Origin: an uncultured Blautia sp.
GTDB lineage: Bacteria > Bacillota > Clostridia > Lachnospirales > Lachnospiraceae
Assembly (NCBI GenBank): GCA_900551075.1
Contig: URVB01000010.1
Location: forward strand, 1 to 64,000
DNA: 64,000 nt
Direction: 5' to 3'
Numbering within the stretch: the first letter of the stretch is position 1; every line of letters begins with the position of its first letter. Made by a program: the position numbers and the translations under genes. Below, in pieces: positions 41,052 to 50,236 of this stretch. The notes beneath the pieces are model-generated. The model was given only the letters and a program-made list of their open reading frames with translations, made no database searches and was not told where the DNA came from.

Positions 41052-41112
41052 CTTTAAAAGCAACAAAATCTTATCCTTTATTTTATAAAAATTCTATGAA
41101 AACTACGGTAAA

Positions 41113-41139
41113 CCGCCGTTTCATGCGAAAAAACGGCGG
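41113..41139 (-). terminator. terminator at the end of the glycosyltransferase pair
   Basis: On the minus strand CCGCCGTTT (41139-41131) pairs with AAACGGCGG (41121-41113) followed by TTT. The stem overlaps the stop codon of the upstream gene. Confidence 0.5.
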
Positions 41140-42077
41140 AGCATATTCCACCAAAGCTCCAATTGAATCTTCAGATAAAATGGTATATGTGAAGGATGAA
41201 ACGGTACTTTTCTGCCCTTTTTGCTGATTTCAAATCCGTTTTTTATGCCTGCCAGGTACTCTTTCCCCATGCCTTTTACAGCAAAAAACAACAGCTTTGT
41301 GCCAAATCCTGCCGCCAGAAACGGCAAATTCAAAATAATCTGCAGAAGCGGCATATTTTTATAAATCAGATAAATATTATTTCTGGAGGAATACCTTGTC
41401 TTAAACTGATTATATCTGGAGCCGCTGGTTCCGCTGCCCACATGATAGACCACAGCCTTCGGCGCATACCAGTTCTGGAAACCGTAGATTCTCGCCCGAT
41501 AGCCCACATCTGTGTCTTCCAGATAAGCAAAATGCTCTTCATCAAAATAACCGATCTTTTCAAATATTTTCTTTCTGTAGATGGCGGCACCTGCGCAGGC
41601 TGCGAATATCTTCTCTTCCTTTTCATAGGAAAGAATGTCCCTGCCTTTTCCCCTGGCATAGGACCAGCCCAACGCACAGTAATAATTGCCTGCATCATCC
41701 AGCTTTTCCCTGTCATGGTACTGCACCATTTTGGATGCACAGGAAAACGCCCTCTTATGGCGGCGGATCGCTGCTACCATTTCCTCCAGGAAATGTTCTT
41801 CCGCCTCCGTATCATTATTTAAAAGCAGCACATACGGTGCCCTTGCAGCATGAATCCCTTCATTGACAGCTCTGCAAAAGCCGAAATTATCCGGCAGCTC
41901 TATGATATGGACCCATGGATAATTCGCTGCCGCAAAGGAACAGCTTCCATCTGAGGAACCGTTATCCACAAGAATGACCTCATAATTTTTCAATGTCTGG
42001 CGCTCCAGGCTGCTAAGTACGCCATCCAAAAATGCAATTCCGTTAAAATTCGGAATTATGACCGATACTTCCTGCAT
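41121..42077 (-). CDS. GT2 glycosyltransferase (rhamnosyltransferase-like)
   Basis: 318 residues. It opens with EVSVIIPNFNGIAFLDGVLSSLERQ, has the LLLNNDTE metal/nucleotide motif near residue 92, and an EEHFAYLEDTDVGYRARIYGF acceptor/catalytic segment near 200. A hydrophobic stretch (about 245-268) suggests membrane association. It is of the WbbL/rhamnosyltransferase group and probably adds one sugar of the polymer or its adaptor. It lies 9 bp after the 620-residue glycosyltransferase gene, so the two are co-transcribed. Confidence 0.87.
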   Translation of the reverse strand: MQEVSVIIPNFNGIAFLDGVLSSLERQTLKNYEVILVDNGSSDGSCSFAAANYPWVHIIELPDNFGFCRAVNEGIHAARAPYVLLLNNDTEAEEHFLEEMVAAIRRHKRAFSCASKMVQYHDREKLDDAGNYYCALGWSYARGKGRDILSYEKEEKIFAACAGAAIYRKKIFEKIGYFDEEHFAYLEDTDVGYRARIYGFQNWYAPKAVVYHVGSGTSGSRYNQFKTRYSSRNNIYLIYKNMPLLQIILNLPFLAAGFGTKLLFFAVKGMGKEYLAGIKNGFEISKKGRKVPFHPSHIPFYLKIQLELWWNMLRRFFA

Positions 42078-42086
42078 TGTTTCTCC

Positions 42087-43949
42087 TTATTTCTCTTTCT
42101 TTCCCATTCCAGGCAAAGGCCGCAGGGAATAGTTCCACTTCGTCAGGGAAAGATTCTTATTGTAATTCGGGTCGCCGTTTTTCAGTATATCCATCCAGTG
42201 GCACCTCATATATTCGATCTCCCTCTGGAAACGGCGGACTTTATCCTTGCTGTCCTCTGCCCCTCTTGTCCTGGATTCCATATGATAGAGCTGCACATAG
42301 GGGTCATAAACGATCAGATAACCATTTCTCACGGTCTTCAGGCAGAGGTCCACATCATTAAAAGCCACTGCCAGTTCCTCCGTAAAGCCTCCGGCCTTCT
42401 CAAACGCCTCTTTTTTCATCATCATACATGCAGCCGTAACAGCCGTCATATCCTGAAGAACAGACGCTTTGTGCAGATACCCGGTTCTGTTTGCAGGCAT
42501 ATCCACAAACAGGTGGCCTGCAATGCCTCCCATACCAACCACACAGCCTGCATGCTGGATCGTATCATCCGGATAGATCAGCTTCACACCCACTGCGCCG
42601 ACTTCCCGGCGCTGGCAGACACCCAGCATTTCACCTAGCCAATTTTCTGTAATCACAGTCACATCGTTATTCAAAAAAAGAAGATAGTCTCCCTTTGCAT
42701 GACGGGCGCCGTAATTGTTAATAGCTGAATAGTTAAACTCCTTATTCCAGCGAAGCAGACGTATCCCCGGAGTCTCGGACAATTCTTTATAATACCGGAA
42801 AATTTCATCTGTAGTACTATTATTCTCAATGATGAGAATTTCATAATTCTGATATGAAGTTTTTTCTTTTATAGATTCCAGACATGCCTGCAGGGATTCC
42901 TTTTCATCCTTATTGGGAATGATAATCGATACCAGCGGTTCACCCCGGACAGGATACTGTACCCTGTAAAATCCCAAATCCGGTGTATGGCTGACCCTGC
43001 CTTCCACACCCGTACGCTTCAGATGTTCCTCGATCGCACGCTTTCCTGCCTCAAACGCATACATTTTGCTGGCAGGATTATCCGCGGTAGATGCCTTATG
43101 CGTACGCCAATGATAAAGAATTTCCGGCACATGGCCCACCTTCCCCGCCTCTTCCACACAGCGGAAAATAAAATCATGATCCTGTGCACCCTCAAATTCC
43201 CTTCGGAAGCCTCCGACCTTTTCCACAATGGAACGTCTGACTGCAAAAAAATGACAGATATAATTATTGGAACGAAGCAGATCCAGATTGAAATCCGGTT
43301 TCAGATGCGGCTGAAAATGCTCCTCCAGCTCCGTTGTCACCTTATCTTCATCCGTATATACGGCATCCAGCTCCCTGTCTGCTTCCAGAGCACGTGCAAT
43401 TTCATAGAGTGCATTTGGGGCGAGCAGATCATCATGATCCAGCAGCCCCACAAACTCGCCCCCTGCCATAGCCAGTGCCTCGTTTGTATTCTCCGCAATT
43501 CCAAGATTCTTCTCCAGATTCCGGTAATGGATGCGGGAATCCTTTTTTGTATAAGCCCTGAGAATCTTCTGCATTTCCTCATCTCCGGGGCTTCCGTTCG
43601 CAATGCACAGCTCCCAGTTTCCATATGTCTGGTTCACCAGAGAGTCCAGCATCTGCCGCAGAAATACAGGCGGGGTTTTATATGCCGGCACCGCCACGCT
43701 GATCAGCGGAGCATAGGTGAATCTGTAATTCCTTTGTTTTTCCAGAGTTTCCTTATCCGGCACATAAGCCTCATACCATGGTCCGTAAGGAACCTCCTCC
43801 GGTTCAAACCGTTCATGCAGGCGGATCCAGAATTCCTTCGGTCCATAATGCTTCAGATAACGGAAGCCTTTTTGTATCGTATAGGGATTCAGTTTTTTCA
43901 CAAGCCTTCCCCATTGAATCCTGCCGCCCTGGTTTTGTTCTTTGCTCAT
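42087..43949 (-). CDS. glycosyltransferase with two tandem GT2 domains (620 residues)
   Basis: The first GT-A domain (about residues 80-330) starts PLISVAVPAYKTPPVFLRQML and has DHDDLLAPNAL and YTDEDKVT. The second (about 345-590) starts PLVSIIIPNKDEKESLQAC, with FLNNDVTVI and AFNDVDLCLKTVRNGY. Both halves keep acidic metal-binding motifs, so two linkages or alternating sugars may be made by one polypeptide. The same architecture recurs in the proteins encoded at 47776 and 50237. It is the first gene of a two-gene operon whose promoter shares its -35 with the divergent carboxypeptidase gene. Confidence 0.88.
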   Translation of the reverse strand: MSKEQNQGGRIQWGRLVKKLNPYTIQKGFRYLKHYGPKEFWIRLHERFEPEEVPYGPWYEAYVPDKETLEKQRNYRFTYAPLISVAVPAYKTPPVFLRQMLDSLVNQTYGNWELCIANGSPGDEEMQKILRAYTKKDSRIHYRNLEKNLGIAENTNEALAMAGGEFVGLLDHDDLLAPNALYEIARALEADRELDAVYTDEDKVTTELEEHFQPHLKPDFNLDLLRSNNYICHFFAVRRSIVEKVGGFRREFEGAQDHDFIFRCVEEAGKVGHVPEILYHWRTHKASTADNPASKMYAFEAGKRAIEEHLKRTGVEGRVSHTPDLGFYRVQYPVRGEPLVSIIIPNKDEKESLQACLESIKEKTSYQNYEILIIENNSTTDEIFRYYKELSETPGIRLLRWNKEFNYSAINNYGARHAKGDYLLFLNNDVTVITENWLGEMLGVCQRREVGAVGVKLIYPDDTIQHAGCVVGMGGIAGHLFVDMPANRTGYLHKASVLQDMTAVTAACMMMKKEAFEKAGGFTEELAVAFNDVDLCLKTVRNGYLIVYDPYVQLYHMESRTRGAEDSKDKVRRFQREIEYMRCHWMDILKNGDPNYNKNLSLTKWNYSLRPLPGMGKKEK

Positions 43950-44036
43950 AAATTTAACCTCTGATTGTTCTTTTCTGCCGCACTCTGCATTGGCTGTATG
44001 CGTGTAAAGTACAGATTACGGGAAAATGATGAATTT

Positions 44037-44065
44037 ATTTTAACATTGTACTATATTTTTTGCAA
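44037..44065 (-). promoter_or_regulatory. promoter of the two-gene glycosyltransferase operon
   Basis: On the minus strand TTGCAA (44065-44060), 17-bp spacer, TAAAAT (44042-44037). The palindromic -35 hexamer is also the -35 of the divergent promoter. Confidence 0.6.
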
Positions 44066-44089
44066 GAAAGTGTGTGAATGTGTTATACT
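44060..44089 (+). promoter_or_regulatory. promoter of the divergent carboxypeptidase-like gene
   Basis: TTGCAA at 44060-44065, 18-bp spacer, TATACT at 44084-44089. It rules out the in-frame ATG at 44078 as a start. Confidence 0.6.
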
Positions 44090-44134
44090 ATCTTTGTTAT
44101 GAATATTTACCAGAAACAGGAGAATCTATTTATT

Positions 44135-45391
44135 ATGAAAATCAAAAAATTATATACAGGCCTGCTGGCGTTTGGAATATCTGCATCCCTTATTTTCCAG
44201 ACGCCGGTCATGGCCGCAGAAGAAACGGCATCTGAAGATCCTTCTGCCGCATCAGCAATTTCAACAAACGCAATTTCCGGCTGGCCGCAGGGACCGGAGA
44301 TCACCTCCACTGCCGCCGTCGTTATGGAGAATTCCACCAATACGATCCTCTATGCCAAAAATATGGATCAGACCCTGTATCCAGGCAGTGCAGTCAAAAT
44401 CATGACGATTCTCATGGCACTGGAAAACAGCAGTCCACAGGATCAGGTTACTATGACAGAAACCGGAGTTTCCGGGGCGACGGATGGAGGGGCCAATATA
44501 GCTGCACAGCTCGGGGAGGTCTTTACTATGGAGCAGTGTCTGTACGCGATTATGCTGGCCTCCGCCAACGACATTGCCATGCAGGTGGCTGAACATATCA
44601 GCGGCTCCATAGAAGCCTTTGCAGAAAAAATGAACGCCCGCGCACAGGAGCTTGGCTGTACGAATACCGTTTTTACAAATCCCACCGGACTGACTGACGA
44701 AAATCAGCATATCACCGCCCATGACATGGCATTGATCATGCAGGCCGCATTAAATAACAGCACCTTCCGTACGATCGCCTCTGCTGCCTCTTATACCATT
44801 CCGGCAACCAACGTTTCCGGGGGAGAACGCGTACTGACAAACAATTTCGCACTGCTCAACGCTTCCGACGCCTCCTATTACCAGGGCTGTCTGGGCGGTA
44901 AGGAGGGCTACACAGACGCTTCCGCAAGTACGCTTACCTGTGCGGCAGAACGAAATGGCATGACCCTGATCGCAGTCGTCCTTCAGGGAGCTTCCGGGCA
45001 GACCGCTCCGGAGGCCATTACCATTATGGACTACGGCTTCGGCAATTTCCAGAAGCTGACTCTCGGAGAAAACGATTTTAACCTGGCCTCCGGCGGCGAA
45101 GTCATCGTCCCTGCAGGTGCCGGGGAAGACAGCCTGACTACCGAGGATACTCCTGCCGACAACCAGATCAACCGCCAATATCTGTTCAGCGGTACTCCCG
45201 TGGGAACTGCCGTTATGCTTGCAACACAGGAACAGGATAATAGCATTTTTGTGAACAGCGAAAAAAATATGAAGGCCGCACAGGATTTCACTGCCGGAAA
45301 ATCCATAATCCCTTATTATCTGATCGGCGGAGCCGGCGTACTGCTCTTCATCCTGCTGATCCTTTGGATGCGTAAAATCATCAAAGCCTAA
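44135..45391 (+). CDS. D-alanyl-D-alanine carboxypeptidase homologue (DacF/PBP5 family) with KEG instead of KTG
   Basis: 418 residues from the ATG at 44135, which begins the signal peptide (MKIKKLYTGLLAF, cleavage near VMAA-E). AGGAG is about 12 nt upstream, rather far; the ATG at 44099 is the alternative. The penicillin-binding fold shows Ser85-x-x-Lys88 (SAVK) and Ser143-Ala-Asn145, but the third motif is Lys256-Glu-Gly (KEG) where the family has KTG. A C-terminal membrane helix (about 392-412) ends in a basic tail, as in DacF anchoring. It would trim D-Ala from peptidoglycan stems; the Thr-to-Glu change may weaken or alter activity. Confidence 0.88.
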   Translation: MKIKKLYTGLLAFGISASLIFQTPVMAAEETASEDPSAASAISTNAISGWPQGPEITSTAAVVMENSTNTILYAKNMDQTLYPGSAVKIMTILMALENSSPQDQVTMTETGVSGATDGGANIAAQLGEVFTMEQCLYAIMLASANDIAMQVAEHISGSIEAFAEKMNARAQELGCTNTVFTNPTGLTDENQHITAHDMALIMQAALNNSTFRTIASAASYTIPATNVSGGERVLTNNFALLNASDASYYQGCLGGKEGYTDASASTLTCAAERNGMTLIAVVLQGASGQTAPEAITIMDYGFGNFQKLTLGENDFNLASGGEVIVPAGAGEDSLTTEDTPADNQINRQYLFSGTPVGTAVMLATQEQDNSIFVNSEKNMKAAQDFTAGKSIIPYYLIGGAGVLLFILLILWMRKIIKA

Positions 45392-45430
45392 GCATCGCCC
45401 ATCCGGCGGAAGAATGATGAATACCTCATG

Positions 45431-45475
45431 AAAAGACGGGTCTGACGCAATACGCCAGGCCCGTCTTTATTTTAT
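45431..45475. terminator. bidirectional terminator between the carboxypeptidase gene and the polysaccharide operon
   Basis: AAAGACGGG (45432-45440) pairs with CCCGTCTTT (45460-45468), with an inner GC stem, A-rich and T-rich flanks. It closes the long leftward operon and the rightward gene. Confidence 0.85.
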
Positions 45476-46875
45476 GAACCACTGACAAAAGCTCTGATAC
45501 TAAAGGGTACATCCCTATACTCCGGCCAGATTACTCCAAAAAATACATAGAGTGCCAGACCGATCAAAGCGATACAGGTACACACATACACACCCTTTTG
45601 CCTGCTTTCTTTTTCTACCAGCACATCAAACAAATTTCCATACCCCATGATCATAAAATAAGTCATGGGAACCACCATCGGCAGACTGTAGCGTCCCTGA
45701 GGCTGATAATCCGAGCAGTACGAATAGTATGCATTCAGGATATTCGGTATAATCACAGCGATCAGCATACACCAATGGAAAATCCCTGTTTTGCTCCACC
45801 TTCCCTTGCATCTCAATGCAAAGGTCTTTACCGGATGCAGGAATATCAACAAAAAGCCTGCCTTGATAAAATCCATATAATTGTTTTCCAGCCACTTGGG
45901 CATAAACACATCCATCATGCCGAATCTTCCGACAAAGCTTCTGGACACCAGCTCTACCCAGGAAAATCCTTCATCCGGATACCCGATATTCAGCATATCC
46001 AAAAATGTATAGCCCGCCATCTGCGGTGTTACTCTGTCCGATGGTTTATAGCCTGGTTTTGCATATTTTTCCGCACAGACCGCAGATGCGCTTCTTCCGA
46101 GAAAATCCCCATCATAAAGCACCGCATTGCGCACAAACCACCAGCCTGTCAGGACCAGAACCAATACGCAGACGAAGGCGCCCTTTTTCACAAAGCTTTT
46201 ACAGCTTCCCTCTTCCTTTGCCTCCATAAGCAGAGAGGCACCAAACAAAAGGATGCTGCACAGGACAAAGCCATATGCATTATAATAGGACAATCCGCAT
46301 ACTCCGAGCCCGACGGCCAGCACCGTACAATTCTGATAGCTCCAGCCCTCCTGTATACCGCACACCCACGCATACACAATCACTGCCGTAGAAAATAACG
46401 CCAGTGCATCGCTGTTTACATAAGTGAACACAAAGAGCGAACCGGGCATAAGGCTGATGAACGCAGTAAACAGCCATGCCTTATGAAGGGAAAACAGCCG
46501 TTTTCCGATACGGAGTGCAACAAAGGCAGTCCCAATTCCAAGCAAAACGTTTACAAACCTTGCTGCCATCAAAAGCGCAAACGGCGCCGTAGTCACAAAG
46601 CTTATAAGCTTCATCAGCACAGCCCCAAGCATATAATCCAGAACCGGAAAGAATGCATAGGAAATTCCCCACACAGAATTGCGGACTGCCGGGTCATCCC
46701 CTACCGGAAGCGCTCCATTCTGATAAATGTACTCCGCAATCTGATAGCGCATCTGCTCATCCGGTGCCGCACCCATTGGCTGAACTCTTGCCCACATCAG
46801 GTAAAAACCGAAAAGAAACAGGAAAAACAGCCCTTCTATCCAGGTTTCCTTCCTGACATTCCTGATTTTATTCAT
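45472..46875 (-). CDS. polytopic membrane protein, DUF2142-like (GT-C fold) candidate glycosyltransferase
   Basis: 467 residues, about ten to twelve membrane helices. An extracellular first loop carries the acidic motif AAPDEQMRYQIAEYIYQNG, the position where GT-C transferases and DUF2142 proteins keep catalytic Asp/Glu. These enzymes use polyprenyl-phosphate sugars on the outer membrane face. The GtrB-like transferase at 61170 could supply such a donor, so this protein might add side-branch sugars to the exported polymer (inference). It is the last gene of the operon and overlaps rfbD by one base. Confidence 0.75.
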   Translation of the reverse strand: MNKIRNVRKETWIEGLFFLFLFGFYLMWARVQPMGAAPDEQMRYQIAEYIYQNGALPVGDDPAVRNSVWGISYAFFPVLDYMLGAVLMKLISFVTTAPFALLMAARFVNVLLGIGTAFVALRIGKRLFSLHKAWLFTAFISLMPGSLFVFTYVNSDALALFSTAVIVYAWVCGIQEGWSYQNCTVLAVGLGVCGLSYYNAYGFVLCSILLFGASLLMEAKEEGSCKSFVKKGAFVCVLVLVLTGWWFVRNAVLYDGDFLGRSASAVCAEKYAKPGYKPSDRVTPQMAGYTFLDMLNIGYPDEGFSWVELVSRSFVGRFGMMDVFMPKWLENNYMDFIKAGFLLIFLHPVKTFALRCKGRWSKTGIFHWCMLIAVIIPNILNAYYSYCSDYQPQGRYSLPMVVPMTYFMIMGYGNLFDVLVEKESRQKGVYVCTCIALIGLALYVFFGVIWPEYRDVPFSIRAFVSGS

Positions 46876-47738
46876 TACATTTCCTCTCCCTTTTTCAGTA
46901 TCTCCAGATACCTTCCAAGTGCATCCTGCCAGACCGGCAGACGGTCAAACCCATGCTCATCCAGCTTCTTTTTTTCCATACGGCTGTTGGAGGGGCGCTT
47001 TGCCTTTGCCTGATATTCCTCCGCACTGACCGGAACCACATTTACATCCATACCTGCCTGACGGAAGATTTCCTTTGCAAAATCATACCAGGAAATATAG
47101 CCTCCCTCATTGGTCACATGATATTTTCCGTATTCCTCTTTTTCCAGCATATCTACCAAAAGCCTTGCAAGATCGTAGGTATAGGTCGGTGTCCCGATCT
47201 GATCGTTGACAACTGTAATGGTATCATGAGTTTTGCCCAGATTCAGCATGGTCTTGATAAAGTTCTTCCCATTTACCCCGAATACCCAGGCAATGCGGAC
47301 GATATAGTATGCATCCAGATATTTTTCTACTGCCTGTTCACCCTCATACTTGGTCTGTCCGTAGACATTCAGCGGGGTAACCACCGGATCATCCGGCTCC
47401 CACGGACGGGTTCCTTCTCCGTCAAACACATAATCTGTGCTTAAATAGATCATCGGGAGCTTCAGCTCTCTGCACATTTTTGCAATATTTTCTGTACCCA
47501 GGGCATTGACCCTCCGGCAGGCTTCTACCTGATCTTCTGCCGCATCCACAGCCGTCCATGCCGCACAGTGAACAACCTTATCTGCTTTTGACGCCTCCAT
47601 TACACGCCTGACGGCGGACCAGTCTGTAATATCCATTTCTTCCACATCCACACCGATGCCCTCATAGCCTCTCTTCGCAAGCTCATTCATGACATCGTGT
47701 CCAAGCTGGCCCTTTACGCCTGTTACAAAAACTCTCAT
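46875..47738 (-). CDS. rfbD: dTDP-4-dehydrorhamnose reductase
   Basis: 287 residues, short-chain-dehydrogenase fold with the NADPH motif VTGVKGQLGHDV, HCAAWTAVDAAED, the catalytic YLSTDYVFDG and YGQTKYEGE (Tyr-x-x-x-Lys), and FIKTMLNLGK. It makes dTDP-L-rhamnose, the last step of the pathway begun by RfbA and RfbC in the same operon. It is full length and is the only rhamnose gene located at the far end of the operon. Confidence 0.95.
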   Translation of the reverse strand: MRVFVTGVKGQLGHDVMNELAKRGYEGIGVDVEEMDITDWSAVRRVMEASKADKVVHCAAWTAVDAAEDQVEACRRVNALGTENIAKMCRELKLPMIYLSTDYVFDGEGTRPWEPDDPVVTPLNVYGQTKYEGEQAVEKYLDAYYIVRIAWVFGVNGKNFIKTMLNLGKTHDTITVVNDQIGTPTYTYDLARLLVDMLEKEEYGKYHVTNEGGYISWYDFAKEIFRQAGMDVNVVPVSAEEYQAKAKRPSNSRMEKKKLDEHGFDRLPVWQDALGRYLEILKKGEEM

Positions 47739-47775
47739 GCTTCGTCCTCCTTATTCTCCGATACAGCCGTTTCTG

Positions 47776-50220
47776 CTATATACGTCTCAATGAAAAATCC
47801 TGGCTCTTTAATGTCAGGTTGGGATTATAATACGGATCCCCATCTCTCAGAATTTCCGGCCAGCGTTTTTCGAATATTGCAATCTCTTTATTAAAACGCG
47901 CAATTTTCTCAGGCGTGTCCTCCAATCCTCTGGACTTGGATTCATAGTGATACAATTCCGCATAGGGATTGTATACGATCAGATATCCTGCCCTCCGCAG
48001 CTTCATACAAAAATCAATATCATTAAAGGCCACCTGAAGCTCCTCGCTTAAGCCCCCCACCTCTTCAAAGGCAGCTTTCCTGACCATCATACATGCGGCA
48101 GTCACGGCACTGTAATCCTGCGCACAGATAATTCTGTGACAGTAGCCGGTCGTCCCCCTTGGCTGAAGCACAAAGCAATGTCCTGCAATTCCGCCGAAGC
48201 CGATTACAACACCAGCGTGCTGTATGGTATCATCCTCATAATACATTCTGGCTCCCACGGCCCCCACATCACTGCGCATACAGTAACCCAGCAGCTCTTC
48301 CAGACAATCCGGATTGATGATCTCCGTGTCATTGTTCAGAAGCAGCAGATACTCGCCCTTTGCAAAAGAGGCCCCGTAATTATTGATGGCAGAATAATTG
48401 AATACGCTGTCCCAGTATACGACCTTTACCTTCGGATTCTCCGCTTCCAGCTTCTTGTAGTACGCAAAGGTTTCCTCCTCTGTACTATTGTTCTCCACGA
48501 TGATATATTCATAATTCTGATAGGCAGAGTTCCGGTCAATGGAATCCATGCACCGTTTCAAATCATCAATATGATCCTTATTCGGTATAATAATGGAGAT
48601 CAGCGGATCATAAGGCCGTATAAAACGGGTCCTGTATAGACCCAGAAATTCTCCCCGGAAGACCTCCGCCCGAATTCCTGTTCTCTCGTAATGCGCCTCA
48701 ATGGCACGTTTTCCTGCCTCAAAGGCATAGGTCTTGCTCTCCGGATTCTCTGCTGTGGAATCCTCGTGGCAGCGCCAGTGATAGAGGATTTTCGGAATAT
48801 GGTAAATCTCCTCCTCTTTAACAGCCTCCACACAGCGGAAAATAAAATCGTAATCCTGCGCGCCGTCAAATTCCTTCCGAAGCATTCCGACAGCATCAAT
48901 CACCTTCCTGCTCACAACGAACAGGTGGCAGATATAATTCACCGTACACAGCAGATCCGGGTTATAGTCCGGTTTAAAATGGGGCTGAAAGAACTTGTGT
49001 CCATCCATGGACATTTTGTCCTCATCCGAATACAGAAGCTGAACCCCCGGCCGCTCATTCAGCGCCTTGACGCACTCAAACAATGCATGGGGCGTCAATT
49101 CATCATCATGATCTGCAAACGCAATGAAATCACCGGCAGAAGCCGCAATGCCCGCATTGGTGTTTTCTGAAATCTGCAGCGGCTCCCCATGGGAGATCAC
49201 CTTGATCCGTTTGTCTGCTGATGCACATTTTCTCAATATTTTCTCAATAGGAGAATTTTTCCCGCTTCCATCCGAAAGGCACAGCTCCCAGTTTGTATAA
49301 GTCTGCGCCTGCACAGATTCGATCAGCCTAAAGAGATATTTTTCCGGCGTTTTGTAGAGTGGAACAACAATGGAAATCTTCGGCTGATAGTCGAATTTTG
49401 TCTTTCTCTGTTTCTCCAGTTCTCTTGGACCGGGCAGATGCTTCTCTATCCATTTAGGATAGGGAATTTCCCTGGTAGACACGGTTTTTACCTTGGAAAC
49501 CACCTTGCCCGCCAGTGCGGCGCCGCCCTGCGCCCTCCAGTAGCGCAATCCTTTTTTGGCATATTTCTGAAGCTTTCTTTTGACGATCACCGCTCTCTGC
49601 AGATGTACCACATGAACAGATTTTTTACTGCCTGCGCAGAACACCATATAAAGAAGCTTCCCACCTGTCTGTGTAAGCTCCACAAAAAATCCGTTCTTAT
49701 CCGGCTCTTTCATTTCCTCATACAACTGCTCCACATCCACTCGCTCTGTACGCAGTATCTCTGCCTGTATCTGCTGTTTATTCTCATCATAAATCCGAAT
49801 GCGCACAGGCTCATCGGCAGCAGCCCAGCCGCGGATGCGCACAAAGCCCTGCTGCACCTTTTCTTCCTCAATATAGAACTGCGGCTTCCCTCTTTTCTTT
49901 TCCAGCTCTTTTGCGGAAACAGAAAACCAGCACACCTTTTTATCCGGCATATCCGCATAGATCACCAGCTTCCGATACCCCTCTAAAGATTCCGGAAGTT
50001 CAACCGCAGCCGTAATCTGTTCCCCGCGAATCAGGTCCGGGTCCTTAAACCGCTCCATAGCACTGACAATTTCCAGTTTCCGAATCTCTGCCTTAAGCTC
50101 CGTCTGGTCCAGACAGGCGCGCATCCCGGCTTCCTTCGGCCAGGTTCCCTGGAGAATATATAAGCAGGGATTCTGTAAGTGAAATCTCTCTCTCGTTACT
50201 TCAAAAATTTCCTTAGACAT
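47776..50220 (-). CDS. large glycosyltransferase: N-terminal beta modules plus two GT2 domains (814 residues)
   Basis: The start at 50220 (MSKEIFEV) has GAGG 6 nt upstream; the ATG 12 bp earlier is an alternative. Residues about 1-220 are beta-rich, non-catalytic modules; the second reads RIRGWAAADEPVRIRI, then ERVDV and NGFFVEL. The first GT-A domain (about 280-540) starts PKISIVVPLYKTPEKYL, with ADHDDELTPHAL and YSDEDKMS. The second (about 550-800) starts PLISIIIPNKDHIDDLKRC, with LLNNDTEII and AFNDIDFCMKLRRAGY. It probably builds two linkages of a rhamnose-containing repeat. It is homologous to the next gene and to 42087. Confidence 0.88.
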   Translation of the reverse strand: MSKEIFEVTRERFHLQNPCLYILQGTWPKEAGMRACLDQTELKAEIRKLEIVSAMERFKDPDLIRGEQITAAVELPESLEGYRKLVIYADMPDKKVCWFSVSAKELEKKRGKPQFYIEEEKVQQGFVRIRGWAAADEPVRIRIYDENKQQIQAEILRTERVDVEQLYEEMKEPDKNGFFVELTQTGGKLLYMVFCAGSKKSVHVVHLQRAVIVKRKLQKYAKKGLRYWRAQGGAALAGKVVSKVKTVSTREIPYPKWIEKHLPGPRELEKQRKTKFDYQPKISIVVPLYKTPEKYLFRLIESVQAQTYTNWELCLSDGSGKNSPIEKILRKCASADKRIKVISHGEPLQISENTNAGIAASAGDFIAFADHDDELTPHALFECVKALNERPGVQLLYSDEDKMSMDGHKFFQPHFKPDYNPDLLCTVNYICHLFVVSRKVIDAVGMLRKEFDGAQDYDFIFRCVEAVKEEEIYHIPKILYHWRCHEDSTAENPESKTYAFEAGKRAIEAHYERTGIRAEVFRGEFLGLYRTRFIRPYDPLISIIIPNKDHIDDLKRCMDSIDRNSAYQNYEYIIVENNSTEEETFAYYKKLEAENPKVKVVYWDSVFNYSAINNYGASFAKGEYLLLLNNDTEIINPDCLEELLGYCMRSDVGAVGARMYYEDDTIQHAGVVIGFGGIAGHCFVLQPRGTTGYCHRIICAQDYSAVTAACMMVRKAAFEEVGGLSEELQVAFNDIDFCMKLRRAGYLIVYNPYAELYHYESKSRGLEDTPEKIARFNKEIAIFEKRWPEILRDGDPYYNPNLTLKSQDFSLRRI

Positions 50221-50236
50221 GTCTATCCTCATTTCC

